A stretch of 26,916 bases of DNA from an uncultured Pelagibacteraceae bacterium (GCA_902630915.1 CACOWD010000008.1:1-26916); one strand, 5' to 3'. Counted from the stretch's first letter, positions 7,879 to 17,534 are shown. Translations and numbers: made by a program. The notes: generated by a model from the letters alone, not told the origin.

Positions 7879-9192
7879 TTAGGTTTTTAGTTTTGATTTA
7901 ATATTATCAAGACTTAGTAATTCAGATTTGAGATTTAATTCCTTAAATTCAAAATTTTCAGTATCAGATTTTGATCCAATAATTATTTGATAAGGAACTC
8001 CAATTAAGTCATGCTTTTTAAATTTATTCGACATATTCTCATCAACATCATCTAACAATACGTCAATATTTTGTTTTTTAAGTTCGAGGTAGATTTTTTC
8101 TGCTTTTTCCAAGTTTTCTTTATTATTTTTACTAATACTTGGAATGATTACCACGTCAAAAGGAGAAATAGATTTAGGCCATTTCATGATATTACTATCA
8201 AAATTTGCTTCAATTATTGCACCTACTAATCTTGAAACACCTATTCCGTATGAACCCATTTTAACTGAAGTTTTTTTTCCAACTTTATCGTCGATCATGC
8301 AATTCATGGGTTTAGAGTATTTATCACTAAAATAAAATATATGACCAACTTCAATGCCTTTTGTAACGACTTGATTATCTTTTTTGACATTTTTGTTAAA
8401 TTCACTTTCTTTAAATTTTTCGTCTGTGACTGCATAAATTTTCGTAAAATCCTCTCTCATTTTTTGAAGGGACGAGTCATCAAATTTGTAATCTTTTAAA
8501 TTTATTTCAAAAATATTTTTATCTGCATAAATTTTACTTTCTCCAGTTTCTGCTAAAATTACAAACTCATGAGAAAGATCGCCTCCTATTGGTCCAGTTT
8601 CAGCTGACATTGGAATAGCTTTTAAGCCTAATCTTTTAAATGTTTTTAAATAAGCATAAAACATTTTGTTGTAAGATTTTTTTGCTGCTTCGTCAGATAA
8701 ATCAAAAGAGTATGCATCTTTCATATAAAATTCTTTACACCGCATTACGCCAAATCTAGGCCTAATTTCGTCCCTAAATTTCCATTGAATGTGGTAAAGA
8801 ATTTGAGGAAGAGACTTATAAGACTTAATACTAGATCTAAATATATCTGTAATCAGCTCCTCATTAGTGGGCCCGTAGAGCATTTCTCTTCCTTGACGAT
8901 CTTTAATTCTTAACATCTCTTCTCCATAATCGTCATACCTGCCACTTTCTTTCCAAATTTCTGAAGATTGAATAGTTGGCATTAACATTTCTTGAGCACC
9001 AATAGAATTTTGTTCTTCTCTAACGATTTTTTCAATTTTTTTCATTACTTTAAATCCTAATGGAAGCCAAGAGTATATTCCTGCCGAAGATTGCTTTATC
9101 ATTCCTGTTCTCAACATCAGCTGATGAGATTTTATTTTTGCCTCTGCAGGCAGATTTTTTGTAATAGGTATAAATAACTTTGAAAGATACAT
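7879..9192 (-). CDS. proS: Prolyl-tRNA synthetase (short, alphaproteobacterial type)
   Basis: This 437-residue class II synthetase attaches proline to tRNA-Pro. The catalytic core shows GPTNEE (107-112), motif 2 with FRDEIRPRFGVMRCKEF (139-155), and motif 3 with GSYGIGVSRL in the later part of the core. An HGTP-type anticodon-binding domain occupies about residues 340-437. It is much shorter than the roughly 570-residue E. coli enzyme because the editing insertion between motifs 2 and 3 is missing. This compact form is normal in alphaproteobacteria, where a free-standing YbaK/ProX-type deacylase may edit Ala-tRNA-Pro. The start ATG at 9192 shares one base with the DUF1467 stop (TAATG). Confidence 0.97.
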   Translation of the reverse strand: MYLSKLFIPITKNLPAEAKIKSHQLMLRTGMIKQSSAGIYSWLPLGFKVMKKIEKIVREEQNSIGAQEMLMPTIQSSEIWKESGRYDDYGEEMLRIKDRQGREMLYGPTNEELITDIFRSSIKSYKSLPQILYHIQWKFRDEIRPRFGVMRCKEFYMKDAYSFDLSDEAAKKSYNKMFYAYLKTFKRLGLKAIPMSAETGPIGGDLSHEFVILAETGESKIYADKNIFEINLKDYKFDDSSLQKMREDFTKIYAVTDEKFKESEFNKNVKKDNQVVTKGIEVGHIFYFSDKYSKPMNCMIDDKVGKKTSVKMGSYGIGVSRLVGAIIEANFDSNIMKWPKSISPFDVVIIPSISKNNKENLEKAEKIYLELKKQNIDVLLDDVDENMSNKFKKHDLIGVPYQIIIGSKSDTENFEFKELNLKSELLSLDNIKSKLKT

Positions 9193-9446
9193 TATTGTAA
9201 AAATTCTCTTAAATTTAACAAATCAACTTTAACAAGATAATATATCACTAAAAAAATTATAGTAGTAATTATAGTAGTAATTAAAAATTTTTTTACTATT
9301 TTTGGATTTTTTGGTGCTCCGGGATCATTTCCCTCAATTTTTTCCTTAAAAGCTTCTTTGTTTGATTGAATTCCTATTGGTAATACTGAAAAAAAAATTA
9401 TCCACCATATTAAAACAAAGACAATTATAGAACCTGTTATTCCCAT
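9192..9446 (-). CDS. DUF1467 family small membrane protein
   Basis: This 84-residue protein has two predicted membrane helices (about 4-26 and 52-71) separated by a short loop containing GNDPGAPKNPKI. The first helix carries the WWIIFFSVLPIG pattern, and the second is preceded by K-K-F-L-I-T-T. These features are typical of the DUF1467 family, which in many alphaproteobacteria lies directly before proS. Its biochemical role is not known. It shares one base with both neighbours, so it is probably translated together with rnj and proS. The positive charges in and around the loop do not clearly fix the orientation of the hairpin. Confidence 0.85.
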   Translation of the reverse strand: MGITGSIIVFVLIWWIIFFSVLPIGIQSNKEAFKEKIEGNDPGAPKNPKIVKKFLITTIITTIIFLVIYYLVKVDLLNLREFLQ

Positions 9447-11107
9447 TAGATCCTTGTAATATTAATATTTGTATAAGGTTTTTTTCCAGTTTTTTCTCTT
9501 ACGATTCTCCTACAATTTTGCTTAATAGTTTCTATTAAATTTTGCTGTTGTTTTTTATTGTCTATAGAAAATGTTCTACAAATATTTAATATTTCATCCT
9601 CCATATCAAAAATGAACGTGTCATCTTCATTTTTTTCGGGAATACCTCGATAGGATATTATTGGTTTTTTTAATTTGCCATTGTTAGATACAATCAATGT
9701 AATTTCTAAATAACCATTAATTGAGAGATTTTTTCTATCTTTTATTGATTGTGAGTCAGTTTCAACATTAATACTTCCGTCTAAATATACTTTTCCAGAT
9801 GGAGCCTTATCAATAATTTGTGGTTTGATTCCTGGCAAAATTTTTATCATATCACCATTTTCAATTAATAAAGTGTTTGGAATTTGCATTTCTTTTGCAA
9901 ATGATACGTGCTCAGCCATATGTCTATGTTCTCCATGAACTGGGATAACGCATTTTGGTTTTACCCAATTATACATATCTTTAAGATCTTCTCGATTAGG
10001 ATGTCCCGATACATGCACAAATGCATTTTCTTCACTTATCATTTCGATCTTATTTTTTACAATTAAGTTTTGTAAAAAATATAATTTTTTTTCATTTCCT
10101 GGTATAATTTTTGAGGAAAAAATTACACAATCTCCTTTTTCTAAATAAACATCCGGATGTATTCCGTTTATTATTCTATTCATAGCGCCCATTGGTTCTC
10201 CTTGACTTCCAGTAGCTAAATATAAAATCTTATTTTTTGAAACTTTTTTTGCATCTCTTGGCTCTAAAGGTTCAATCAAATCTTTTAGATAGCCACATTT
10301 CCTTGCTGCTTTGTATATTCGTTGCATAGATCGGCCCACAAGACAGATATTTCTTCCAGTTTTTTTTGCACAATAAAAAATGGATTCCATTCTTGCTACA
10401 TTTGATGCAAAAGAAGTAACTAAAATTTTATTTGTTTTAAGCTCCATAATTCTTAACAGGCTATCTCTTACATCAGACTCTGAGCCAGCTCGACCTGGGC
10501 TAAAAATATTTGTAGAGTCACATATCATTGCTGAAACTCCATTTTTTCCAATTAATTTTAATTTATCTTCATCTATTTGACTTCCAATCAATGGATTGGG
10601 GTCTATTTTCCAATCACCAGTATGCAGAACAGTGCCCAGAGGGGTCTTAATGCTTAAACCATTTGGTTCTAAAATTGAGTGAGTTAAAGTGACAAAGTCT
10701 ATTTCGAAATCACCTAACTTTATTTTGCTATTCAAAGGAACTATTTCCAAATAAGTTGAAATATCAATTTTCTTTTCTTTAAATTTTTCATAAATAAGTG
10801 CAGCTGTAAAAGGAGTTGCATACATTTTACATTTTAAATTTGGCCATATATGCGCAACGGCTCCAATGTGATCCTCGTGTGCATGAGTTAAAACTATTCC
10901 AAGAAGATCATCTTTCTTATCAATAATAAATCCTGCATCTGGCATAATCAAATCTACTCCAGGTACTGACTCATCTGCAAAAGAAACTCCCATATCTACG
11001 ATTATCCATTTTTGGTTATTTTCTTTTCCGTAAGCATATAGGTTCATGTTGCCACCTATTTCTCCTGACCCACCCAATGGACAAAAAATTAATTCTTCTT
11101 TACTCAT
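9446..11107 (-). CDS. rnj: Ribonuclease J
   Basis: This 553-residue metallo-beta-lactamase/beta-CASP ribonuclease has the usual RNase J length. The metal site HAHEDH lies at 75-80, followed by HTGDW in the lactamase fold. The beta-CASP domain holds the ATGSQGEPMGAM region, then VSGHPNRED and PVHGEHRH, which complete the active site. A C-terminal dimerisation domain follows. RNase J has 5'-to-3' exonuclease and endonuclease activities. In alphaproteobacteria it takes part in rRNA 5' maturation and mRNA decay. The gene overlaps coaX by 4 bases (ATGA) and DUF1467 by 1. In many relatives a methylmalonyl-CoA epimerase gene lies between rnj and the DUF1467 gene; none is present here. Confidence 0.97.
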   Translation of the reverse strand: MSKEELIFCPLGGSGEIGGNMNLYAYGKENNQKWIIVDMGVSFADESVPGVDLIMPDAGFIIDKKDDLLGIVLTHAHEDHIGAVAHIWPNLKCKMYATPFTAALIYEKFKEKKIDISTYLEIVPLNSKIKLGDFEIDFVTLTHSILEPNGLSIKTPLGTVLHTGDWKIDPNPLIGSQIDEDKLKLIGKNGVSAMICDSTNIFSPGRAGSESDVRDSLLRIMELKTNKILVTSFASNVARMESIFYCAKKTGRNICLVGRSMQRIYKAARKCGYLKDLIEPLEPRDAKKVSKNKILYLATGSQGEPMGAMNRIINGIHPDVYLEKGDCVIFSSKIIPGNEKKLYFLQNLIVKNKIEMISEENAFVHVSGHPNREDLKDMYNWVKPKCVIPVHGEHRHMAEHVSFAKEMQIPNTLLIENGDMIKILPGIKPQIIDKAPSGKVYLDGSINVETDSQSIKDRKNLSINGYLEITLIVSNNGKLKKPIISYRGIPEKNEDDTFIFDMEDEILNICRTFSIDNKKQQQNLIETIKQNCRRIVREKTGKKPYTNINITRI

Positions 11108-11850
11108 AAAAATTTTTTATAAACCTTCGAAATTCCTTTAATTGTAATATTTTGATCTACAATAACTTTTTTTTTAATAATCTTTTTAAAAAAAATAGCA
11201 TATCCACCTGTAAGAATTATTTTATAATTCATTTTCCATTTTGAAGTTATTTTATTAATTATATTATTTATTAAACCCTCATAACCCCAAATAAATCCTG
11301 CATTTAAAGCATCTTTGGTATTTTTTCCATAACTCTTTTGTTTATTTTTAATATTAAACATTGGAAGTAACGCAGTTGCTTGACTTAGATTTTTTATTGA
11401 CAATTTTACACCAGGTGCAATTACACCGCCCTCGTAAATTTCATTTTTTACTATATCAAAAGTAGTAGCTGTTCCAAAATCGATAATCAAACAATTCTTA
11501 AATTTTTTACCCTCTATTGAATTAACAATCCTATCAGAGCCTAGTTGGTTTAAATTTTTAATATTTATTCTAATCATTTTCTTAAAATCAAATTGTTTTA
11601 TTTCAAAGAATTTAAATTTTTTATCTTTGTAAATATGTTTAATCTTTTTAAATGCTTGTGGAACTACACTTGAAAATAAAATTTCACTTTTTATTTTTTT
11701 TTTAAATATTTTAGTTAATTTTTTTTTTACATAACCTTTAATAAAGATTTTTTTTGTGTCTAAAAAAATTGATTTTGTAATTTTTGATTTTTTATTTAAA
11801 ACGCAAACCCTAGTTGAGGTATTACCTATGTCTCCTAGTATATAATACAT
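11104..11850 (-). CDS. coaX: Type III pantothenate kinase
   Basis: This 248-residue ASKHA-fold kinase phosphorylates pantothenate in the first step of coenzyme A synthesis. The phosphate-binding motif DIGNTSTR lies at 7-14, the substrate-region motif GSDR at 104-107 (GADR in most homologues), DFGTATTFD at 124-132, GGVIAPG at 141-147, and a C-terminal LTGGYA adenosine motif near residues 213-218. All key segments of type III enzymes are visible, although the sequence is extremely Lys/Ile/Phe-rich. It abuts birA with no spacer and overlaps rnj by 4 bases. birA-coaX adjacency is common; in some bacteria the two genes are fused. Confidence 0.95.
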   Translation of the reverse strand: MYYILGDIGNTSTRVCVLNKKSKITKSIFLDTKKIFIKGYVKKKLTKIFKKKIKSEILFSSVVPQAFKKIKHIYKDKKFKFFEIKQFDFKKMIRINIKNLNQLGSDRIVNSIEGKKFKNCLIIDFGTATTFDIVKNEIYEGGVIAPGVKLSIKNLSQATALLPMFNIKNKQKSYGKNTKDALNAGFIWGYEGLINNIINKITSKWKMNYKIILTGGYAIFFKKIIKKKVIVDQNITIKGISKVYKKFL

Positions 11851-12417
11851 TTAATTTGTATATCGTTTTTTTAATTTATAGAATGACATTTTTTTAATTA
11901 GATTGAGGAATTTTTCATATTCGAGTGTAATAATTTTTAAAAGTTTTTGGTTACTTATTTTCATATTAGTTATATTTTTTAAACAAGTTGATTGAAAGCT
12001 TTTGTTTTGTGGTGCTATATTAGTATTTAAACCAATGCCTACGATTAAGTAACTAAATTTTTTGAATTTTATTATCTCTTGCAAGATGCCACAAAATTTT
12101 TTTTTTTCGTATAGTAAGTCATTTGGCCATTTTATCTCAATTTCTTTAGAAAATTTCTTTGAAATTAGATTTTTTATTAAAAGAGCATTAAGCAATGCAA
12201 ATTGTCTGGCGTTAGCTTTTTTTCTATCTAATTTGAAAAAAATCGTAATGAATAAGTTTCCTTTATTGGAAATCCATTTCTTTCCCATTCTACCCCTTCC
12301 ACCAGTTTGCTTTTCGGTTGTAATTAGAGTTGGTTCATAAGAGTCTCTTTGTATTAGTTTTACAGCAATATCATTCGTGCTTTTAACAGTTTTGAATTTT
12401 TTAAGCCTTATTTTCAT
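11851..12417 (-). CDS. birA: Biotin--[acetyl-CoA carboxylase] ligase, catalytic domain only
   Basis: This 188-residue enzyme attaches biotin to the carboxyl-carrier protein. It has STND (13-16), the biotinyl-AMP loop TGGRGRMGKKW (38-48), KWPND (96-100) with the catalytic lysine, and CGILQE (109-114). It has no N-terminal winged-helix domain, so it should be a ligase without BirA repressor function (group I). It also stops just after the helix LKKRYTN. The small C-terminal SH3-like domain of about 50 residues found in E. coli BirA is missing, and coaX begins at the very next base. The start ATG shares one base with the nuoN stop. The catalytic core appears intact; whether the short form is normal for this lineage cannot be judged from one sequence. 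Confidence 0.93.
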   Translation of the reverse strand: MKIRLKKFKTVKSTNDIAVKLIQRDSYEPTLITTEKQTGGRGRMGKKWISNKGNLFITIFFKLDRKKANARQFALLNALLIKNLISKKFSKEIEIKWPNDLLYEKKKFCGILQEIIKFKKFSYLIVGIGLNTNIAPQNKSFQSTCLKNITNMKISNQKLLKIITLEYEKFLNLIKKMSFYKLKKRYTN

Positions 12418-13832
12418 TAATTTATAAATAATGAGGAAACGAAATTATTAAATATAGACGGATATAAAAAAAATGTTACTAAAATTGTACAACTAGCAAA
12501 AATTGAAATTTGAGCTGTTTTATTTTTTGACGATTCAAAAGTTATAGCACCTTCGTCAAAATAGATTGTTTTAATTATCTTAAGATAATAAAATGCTGAC
12601 ATAACTGTTGTTAGTAATCCAATTATTGCCAAAGTATACATTTGCTTTTCTATTACAGCCACAAATACATAAAACTTTGCAAAAAAACCACCTAGAGGTG
12701 GTACTCCGGCTAGTGAAAATAAGATTATAAGTAATGAAACAGCTAAAATCGGATGTCTTTTTGAAATTCCAGAGAGATCAGAAATATTTTCTTTGTATTT
12801 TCCATCTTTTTTTAAAAGATAAAGACAGGAAAAAGCTCCAATATTCATAATTACATAAATTGAAATATACACTATTGAGCTTTGATATCCTGAAATAGCA
12901 CCTGTTGCGACTCCAGCTAATGCATAACCAATATGACCAATTGAACTATAAGCTAAAAGTCTTTTAAAATTAGTTTGAACCATTGCAGCAACAGCTCCAA
13001 GAATCATAGAAGCAATTGAAATAAAAATTATTATACTTTGCCACTCAAGTAAAATATTTGAAAAGGGTATATGCATAAATTTTACTAATAAAGCTAATCC
13101 TGCAACTTTTGGCACTACTGCAAAGTAACTGGTGACAGACGTAGGCGCTCCCTCATAAACGTCTGGTGTCCACATATGAAAAGGTACTGCAGAAACTTTA
13201 AACGCAAGTCCAACCAAAATGAAAACCATTGCGAAAACTGCTCCTTTATTGTCCTCTTTAAGTTGATCAGCAATTAAGTCAAAATTTGTTGATCCTGTAA
13301 ATCCATATAATAGCGAACAACCGTATAATAATAGTCCAGAAGATAAAGCGCTTAGGACAAAATATTTTATACCAGACTCAGTAGATCTTAGGTTATCTCT
13401 GTCAATTGATGCTAAAATATAAAGGGATAATGATTGGAGTTCTAATCCTAGATAAAAAAGTATTAAATCATTTGCGCTAACCATAAAAAATATACCAAGA
13501 ATTGATAATAAAATTATGATTGGGTACTCAAATTTGTCTAATTTATTATCAATGATAAAATTTTTTGAGGAATTAAGCACAATTAAAGAAGACACAAGTA
13601 TCAAAATTTTAAAATAATTTGAAAAAGCATCTCTAGTAAAACTATCTAAAAAAATTTTTTCCTCAATATTTGAATTGTTCAAAATTATTGCTATCGTGAT
13701 AATTATAATTAAGGATGTTAGATTAAATATTATATTGAAACTCTTTTTTATAAAAACTCCTATCATTAAAATTGTAAAAATTGAAAGAGACATAAAAATC
13801 TCAGGAAACATTATATTTAAATTACTTATCAT
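12417..13832 (-). CDS. nuoN: NADH-quinone oxidoreductase subunit N
   Basis: This 471-residue antiporter-like subunit of the complex I membrane arm is predicted to pump one of the four protons per NADH. About 14 hydrophobic helices are visible. The proton_antipo_M core includes LILFYLGLELQSLSLY, with the conserved glutamate of the fifth helix, and HMWTPDVYEGAPTSVTSYFAVVPKVAG near residues 219-245 with its buried lysine. A further conserved segment, LAYSSIGHIGYALAG, lies near residue 300. Length matches NuoN of other proteobacteria. It sits 2 bases after nuoM and shares one base with birA. The order nuoL-M-N is canonical. Confidence 0.97.
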   Translation of the reverse strand: MISNLNIMFPEIFMSLSIFTILMIGVFIKKSFNIIFNLTSLIIIITIAIILNNSNIEEKIFLDSFTRDAFSNYFKILILVSSLIVLNSSKNFIIDNKLDKFEYPIIILLSILGIFFMVSANDLILFYLGLELQSLSLYILASIDRDNLRSTESGIKYFVLSALSSGLLLYGCSLLYGFTGSTNFDLIADQLKEDNKGAVFAMVFILVGLAFKVSAVPFHMWTPDVYEGAPTSVTSYFAVVPKVAGLALLVKFMHIPFSNILLEWQSIIIFISIASMILGAVAAMVQTNFKRLLAYSSIGHIGYALAGVATGAISGYQSSIVYISIYVIMNIGAFSCLYLLKKDGKYKENISDLSGISKRHPILAVSLLIILFSLAGVPPLGGFFAKFYVFVAVIEKQMYTLAIIGLLTTVMSAFYYLKIIKTIYFDEGAITFESSKNKTAQISIFASCTILVTFFLYPSIFNNFVSSLFIN

Positions 13833-13834
13833 AT

Positions 13835-15313
13835 TTAGTTTGAGTTTAATGCTATTTGGTAGTTATCAATTAAGCTGTTAACTGAAACATTAAAAGTCTC
13901 CATTAAAGGTACTGGGTAAAAACCAAAAAAGATTACAAAGAAAGCTAAAGTCACTAACATAAAGATTTCTGATTTATTAATATCTTTTAAATTTTTAATT
14001 TCAGAATTATTTGTTGCTCCAAAAATCACTCTTTTAGTAAGCCATAACATATAAGCGGCTCCTAAAACTACTCCAAATGTTGCTAGCATTGCAGCCAAAT
14101 AACTTTTTTGAAAAGCTCCTGTTAGGACAAGAAACTCGCCTAAAAATCCCGATGTTCCTGGAAGACCAAGTGCTGCTAAAGCGAAAACTAAAAATAAAAA
14201 AGAATATTTAGGTAAGTAATTTACTAACCCACCATAAGTGCTTATCATTCTAGAATTAAGTCGGTCATATACTACTCCAACGCATAAAAATAAAGCTGCA
14301 GAGATAAGTCCATGGCTTATCATTTGGTAGATGCTTCCTTCTATTCCTTGTTTAGTAAGTGTAAAAATTCCCAATGTGACATAACCCATATGAGCAACGG
14401 ATGAATAAGCAATTAATTTTTTCATATCATCTTGCATTAATGCAACTAATGAGGTGTAAATTATAGCAATAATACTTAAGGTGTAAATTAGTGGTGTAAA
14501 AAACTCTGATGCTAACGGAAACATTGGAATTGAAAATCGTAAAAAACCATAACCAGCCATTTTTAATAAAATAGCTGCAAGTATAACTGAACCAGCTGTT
14601 GGTGCCTCCACATGTGCGTCAGGTAACCATGTATGAACAGGCCACATTGGCATTTTAACCGCAAAAGAACTTAGGAAAGCCAACCATAACAAGTTTTGAT
14701 ACTCTTTTGGAATTTTAATTTCATAAATCTGTGTTATATCAGTTGTTCCTGTCAACGAATAAATAGCAATTATAGCTACCAACATTAAAACAGACCCTAA
14801 AAGAGTAAATAAAAAGAATTTAAAAGCTGAATAGACTCTTTTTGGACCTCCCCACACACCTATTATAAGAAACATTGGAATCAAACCGGCCTCAAAAAAT
14901 AAATAGAAAATTACTAGATCTAAAGAGCAAAATACGCCAATCATAAAAGTTTCTAATATTAAAATAGCAATTAAGAATTCTTTAACTCTTGATTTAACAC
15001 TATTAATACAAGAAATTATACAAATTGGAGTGATGAAAGTAGTCAGTACAATGAACAATATTGAAATTCCATCAACACCTAATTTAAATTTAATAAAATT
15101 ATTTATCCAGGATTTATCCTCCACGAACTGAAATTCGGACGTATTAATATCTAATGAGTACCATAAAAATATTGAGACAATAAAAGTAGCTATACTACCA
15201 AACAAAGAAATATAAATTGCACTGAAATTGTTTGCCTTATCTTTAAATAAAAAAATGAATATAGAGCTTATTAATGGTAAAAAAATTAACGTTGATAATA
15301 TTGGAAAATTCAT
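13835..15313 (-). CDS. nuoM: NADH-quinone oxidoreductase subunit M
   Basis: This 492-residue antiporter-like subunit of the complex I membrane arm has about 14 transmembrane helices. Diagnostic segments are LVIFYLFFEAGLIPMFLIIGVWG, with the helix-5 glutamate, the HTWLPDAHVEAPTAGSVILA region with downstream KMAGYG (lysine of the broken helix 7), and LIAYSSVAHMGYV on the central proton path. Length is usual for the subunit. The ATG at 15313 lies 1 base after the nuoL stop. It is distinguished from NuoL by the AHVEAPTAGSV signature and the lack of a long C-terminal lateral-helix extension. Confidence 0.97.
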   Translation of the reverse strand: MNFPILSTLIFLPLISSIFIFLFKDKANNFSAIYISLFGSIATFIVSIFLWYSLDINTSEFQFVEDKSWINNFIKFKLGVDGISILFIVLTTFITPICIISCINSVKSRVKEFLIAILILETFMIGVFCSLDLVIFYLFFEAGLIPMFLIIGVWGGPKRVYSAFKFFLFTLLGSVLMLVAIIAIYSLTGTTDITQIYEIKIPKEYQNLLWLAFLSSFAVKMPMWPVHTWLPDAHVEAPTAGSVILAAILLKMAGYGFLRFSIPMFPLASEFFTPLIYTLSIIAIIYTSLVALMQDDMKKLIAYSSVAHMGYVTLGIFTLTKQGIEGSIYQMISHGLISAALFLCVGVVYDRLNSRMISTYGGLVNYLPKYSFLFLVFALAALGLPGTSGFLGEFLVLTGAFQKSYLAAMLATFGVVLGAAYMLWLTKRVIFGATNNSEIKNLKDINKSEIFMLVTLAFFVIFFGFYPVPLMETFNVSVNSLIDNYQIALNSN

Positions 15314-15314
15314 T

Positions 15315-17222
15315 CTATTTTAAAATTAGATAAGTTAAAAGTATAGATAAACCTAAAAGCATAACGAACGCATAATCATAAATAAATCCGGTTTGAAGTT
15401 TACCAGTTTTATTTGAAATTATTTTTACTAATTTTGAAATACCATCAGGGCCAAATTTATCGATAATACCTATATCGCCTCTTTTCCAGAAAAAAGAACC
15501 AATTTTTTTTGCAGATTTTACAAAAATTTTTTCGTACAATTCGTCTAAATACCATTTGTTTAAAAGAAAATTATATAATGGGGTATTAGTATTTTTAAAA
15601 TTCTCAACCACTTCCGTATTTTTTATAAATAAATAAAATGAAACAGGTATCGTTATTATTACCAAAATTGGAGTAGTTAATAGAAACCAAAGAGGTATAG
15701 CCTCATGCTTAATCTCATTCATAAAAAAGATTGATGACTGCCAAAAATTATTGCTGTGATGTCCTATAAAAGTATCCTTAAAAAAATATCCTGAAAATAT
15801 CGCTCCGATAGATAAAAATATAAGCGGAATTAACATTATTGACGGAGACTCATGCGTATCATTTATAGCTATTTTTTTATTATTATATGGTCCGTGAAAT
15901 GTTTTAAAAAATAATCTCCATGAGTAAACTGAAGTCAAAAAAGCAGTAAGAACTCCAATAGTAGCTGCATAATTTCCTAAATATGAACCTTTAAGAAACG
16001 CAAATTCAATAATAGCGTCTTTTGAATAAAAACCAGAAAGGAGTGGAAATCCTGTTAGAGCTAAAGTTCCAATTAACATAAAGATATATGTGTATGGAAG
16101 TTTTTTTCTTACTCCACCCATGTTTCTAATGTCTTGCTCGTCGTTAAATGCATGGATAACTGAACCAGCGCCTAAGAATAATAATGCCTTAAAGAAAGCA
16201 TGAGTAAATAAATGAAACATTGCTACATGATAAGCTCCGATGCCTGTAGCAAAGAACATATAACCCAACTGACTACAAGTTGAATATGCAACTATCTTTT
16301 TAATATCATTTTGTACTAATGCAACTGATGCAGCAAATACTGCTGTTATCATCCCAATTATTGTGACTAAATTTAAAGCAACTTGTGAATACTCGAACAT
16401 AGGGGAACATCTTACAACGAGAAAGACTCCTGCTGTGACCATGGTCGCAGCGTGAATTAACGCAGAAACTGGTGTGGGGCCTTCCATTGCATCTGGCAAC
16501 CATGTGTGAAGTAAAAATTGTGCAGATTTACCCATAGCACCAATAAATAAAAAAATACAAATTAGAGTAATTAAATTTAGTTCAAATCCAAAAAAAACTA
16601 GTTTTTTTTCTGCATATTGAGTCGTGGCTTGAAAAGTTTCATCAAAGTTAATTGTACCAAAAAAGAAAAATATTAAAAATATTGCGATCGCAAGACCAAA
16701 ATCTCCAACTCTATTAACGATAAAAGCTTTTATTGCTGCATTATTTGCTGACTCCTTCTTATACCAAAAACCAATTAATAAGTACGAACATAAGCCAACT
16801 CCCTCCCATCCAAAAAATAGTTGTAGAAAATTATCTGAAACAACTAAGGCCAACATAGAAAAAGTGAAGAGAGATAAATAAGACATGAATCTCGGTTTGT
16901 GGGGGTCATGATTCATATACCCAATAGAATAAATATGGACTAAAGCTGAGACAAAAGTAACCACTACAAGCATTACGGCACTTAATGGGTCTATCTTAAT
17001 AGACCAATTGGCTGTAAAATCTCCAGAAGTAATCCACTCAAGAATTTTATAATTACCATAAACATCGTTTTGCATTCCATTCCAGAAAACAAAAATTGAG
17101 AGAATTGCTGAAATACTTACAAATAAACTAGTTGTTATTTCAGAAAAATATTTTGTTACTGATCTGCCCAAATAACCAATTAGTGATCCAATCAAAGGTA
17201 AAAATAATATCGCGTATTCCAT
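15315..17222 (-). CDS. nuoL: NADH-quinone oxidoreductase subunit L
   Basis: This 635-residue distal proton-pumping subunit of complex I has the N-terminal proton_antipo_N domain, including the SVFWN-like IFVFWNGMQND region, and FLQLFFGWEGVGLCSYLLIGFW with the conserved helix-5 glutamate. It also has HTWLPDAMEGPTPVSALIHAATM, the NuoL hallmark, followed by a lysine-bearing VAYSTCSQLGYM segment. The last 150 or so residues include the long lateral amphipathic helix that clamps NuoM and NuoN and a final membrane helix. It starts directly after the nuoK stop with no spacer. The protein is full length compared with the usual 610-700 residues. Confidence 0.98.
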   Translation of the reverse strand: MEYAILFLPLIGSLIGYLGRSVTKYFSEITTSLFVSISAILSIFVFWNGMQNDVYGNYKILEWITSGDFTANWSIKIDPLSAVMLVVVTFVSALVHIYSIGYMNHDPHKPRFMSYLSLFTFSMLALVVSDNFLQLFFGWEGVGLCSYLLIGFWYKKESANNAAIKAFIVNRVGDFGLAIAIFLIFFFFGTINFDETFQATTQYAEKKLVFFGFELNLITLICIFLFIGAMGKSAQFLLHTWLPDAMEGPTPVSALIHAATMVTAGVFLVVRCSPMFEYSQVALNLVTIIGMITAVFAASVALVQNDIKKIVAYSTCSQLGYMFFATGIGAYHVAMFHLFTHAFFKALLFLGAGSVIHAFNDEQDIRNMGGVRKKLPYTYIFMLIGTLALTGFPLLSGFYSKDAIIEFAFLKGSYLGNYAATIGVLTAFLTSVYSWRLFFKTFHGPYNNKKIAINDTHESPSIMLIPLIFLSIGAIFSGYFFKDTFIGHHSNNFWQSSIFFMNEIKHEAIPLWFLLTTPILVIITIPVSFYLFIKNTEVVENFKNTNTPLYNFLLNKWYLDELYEKIFVKSAKKIGSFFWKRGDIGIIDKFGPDGISKLVKIISNKTGKLQTGFIYDYAFVMLLGLSILLTYLILK

Positions 17223-17534
17223 TTAGCCCTTCATACCGTGGATATCTTCCACTCTAATTGAGCCCCTGTTTCTGTAGTAAACAACAATTATTGCAAGACC
17301 AATAGCTGCCTCGGCTGCAGCAACTGTTAGTATCAGCATTGTAAATATTTGGCCAACAATATCACCAGAAAATATTGAAAACGATATTAAATTTATATTT
17401 ACTGCTAATAATATTAATTCAATTGACATTAATATTACAATGACGTTTTTTCTATTTAAGAAAATACCAATTACTCCTAAGAAAAAAATGATAGCACCTA
17501 AGGATAAATAATGACCTAAACCTATTTCAATCAT
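17223..17534 (-). CDS. nuoK: NADH-quinone oxidoreductase subunit K
   Basis: This small three-helix membrane subunit of complex I forms part of the E-channel between the quinone site and the antiporters. The conserved glutamates are seen in [14 protein letters not shown] (helix 2) and [13 protein letters not shown] (helix 3). The start is placed at ATG 17534, which gives 103 residues beginning [13 protein letters not shown], the usual NuoK N-terminus. A TTG three bases upstream could add one residue but has no advantage. With this start the gene overlaps the nuoJ end by 8 bases, and its stop abuts nuoL. Confidence 0.97.
   Translation of the reverse strand: MIEIGLGHYLSLGAIIFFLGVIGIFLNRKNVIVILMSIELILLAVNINLISFSIFSGDIVGQIFTMLILTVAAAEAAIGLAIIVVYYRNRGSIRVEDIHGMKG

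Noticed and set aside
16306..16503. Minus-strand out-of-frame open frame inside nuoL (and 18757-18945 inside nuoH)
   Set aside because: It sits within a conserved membrane domain in another frame, with no start signal or recognisable product.
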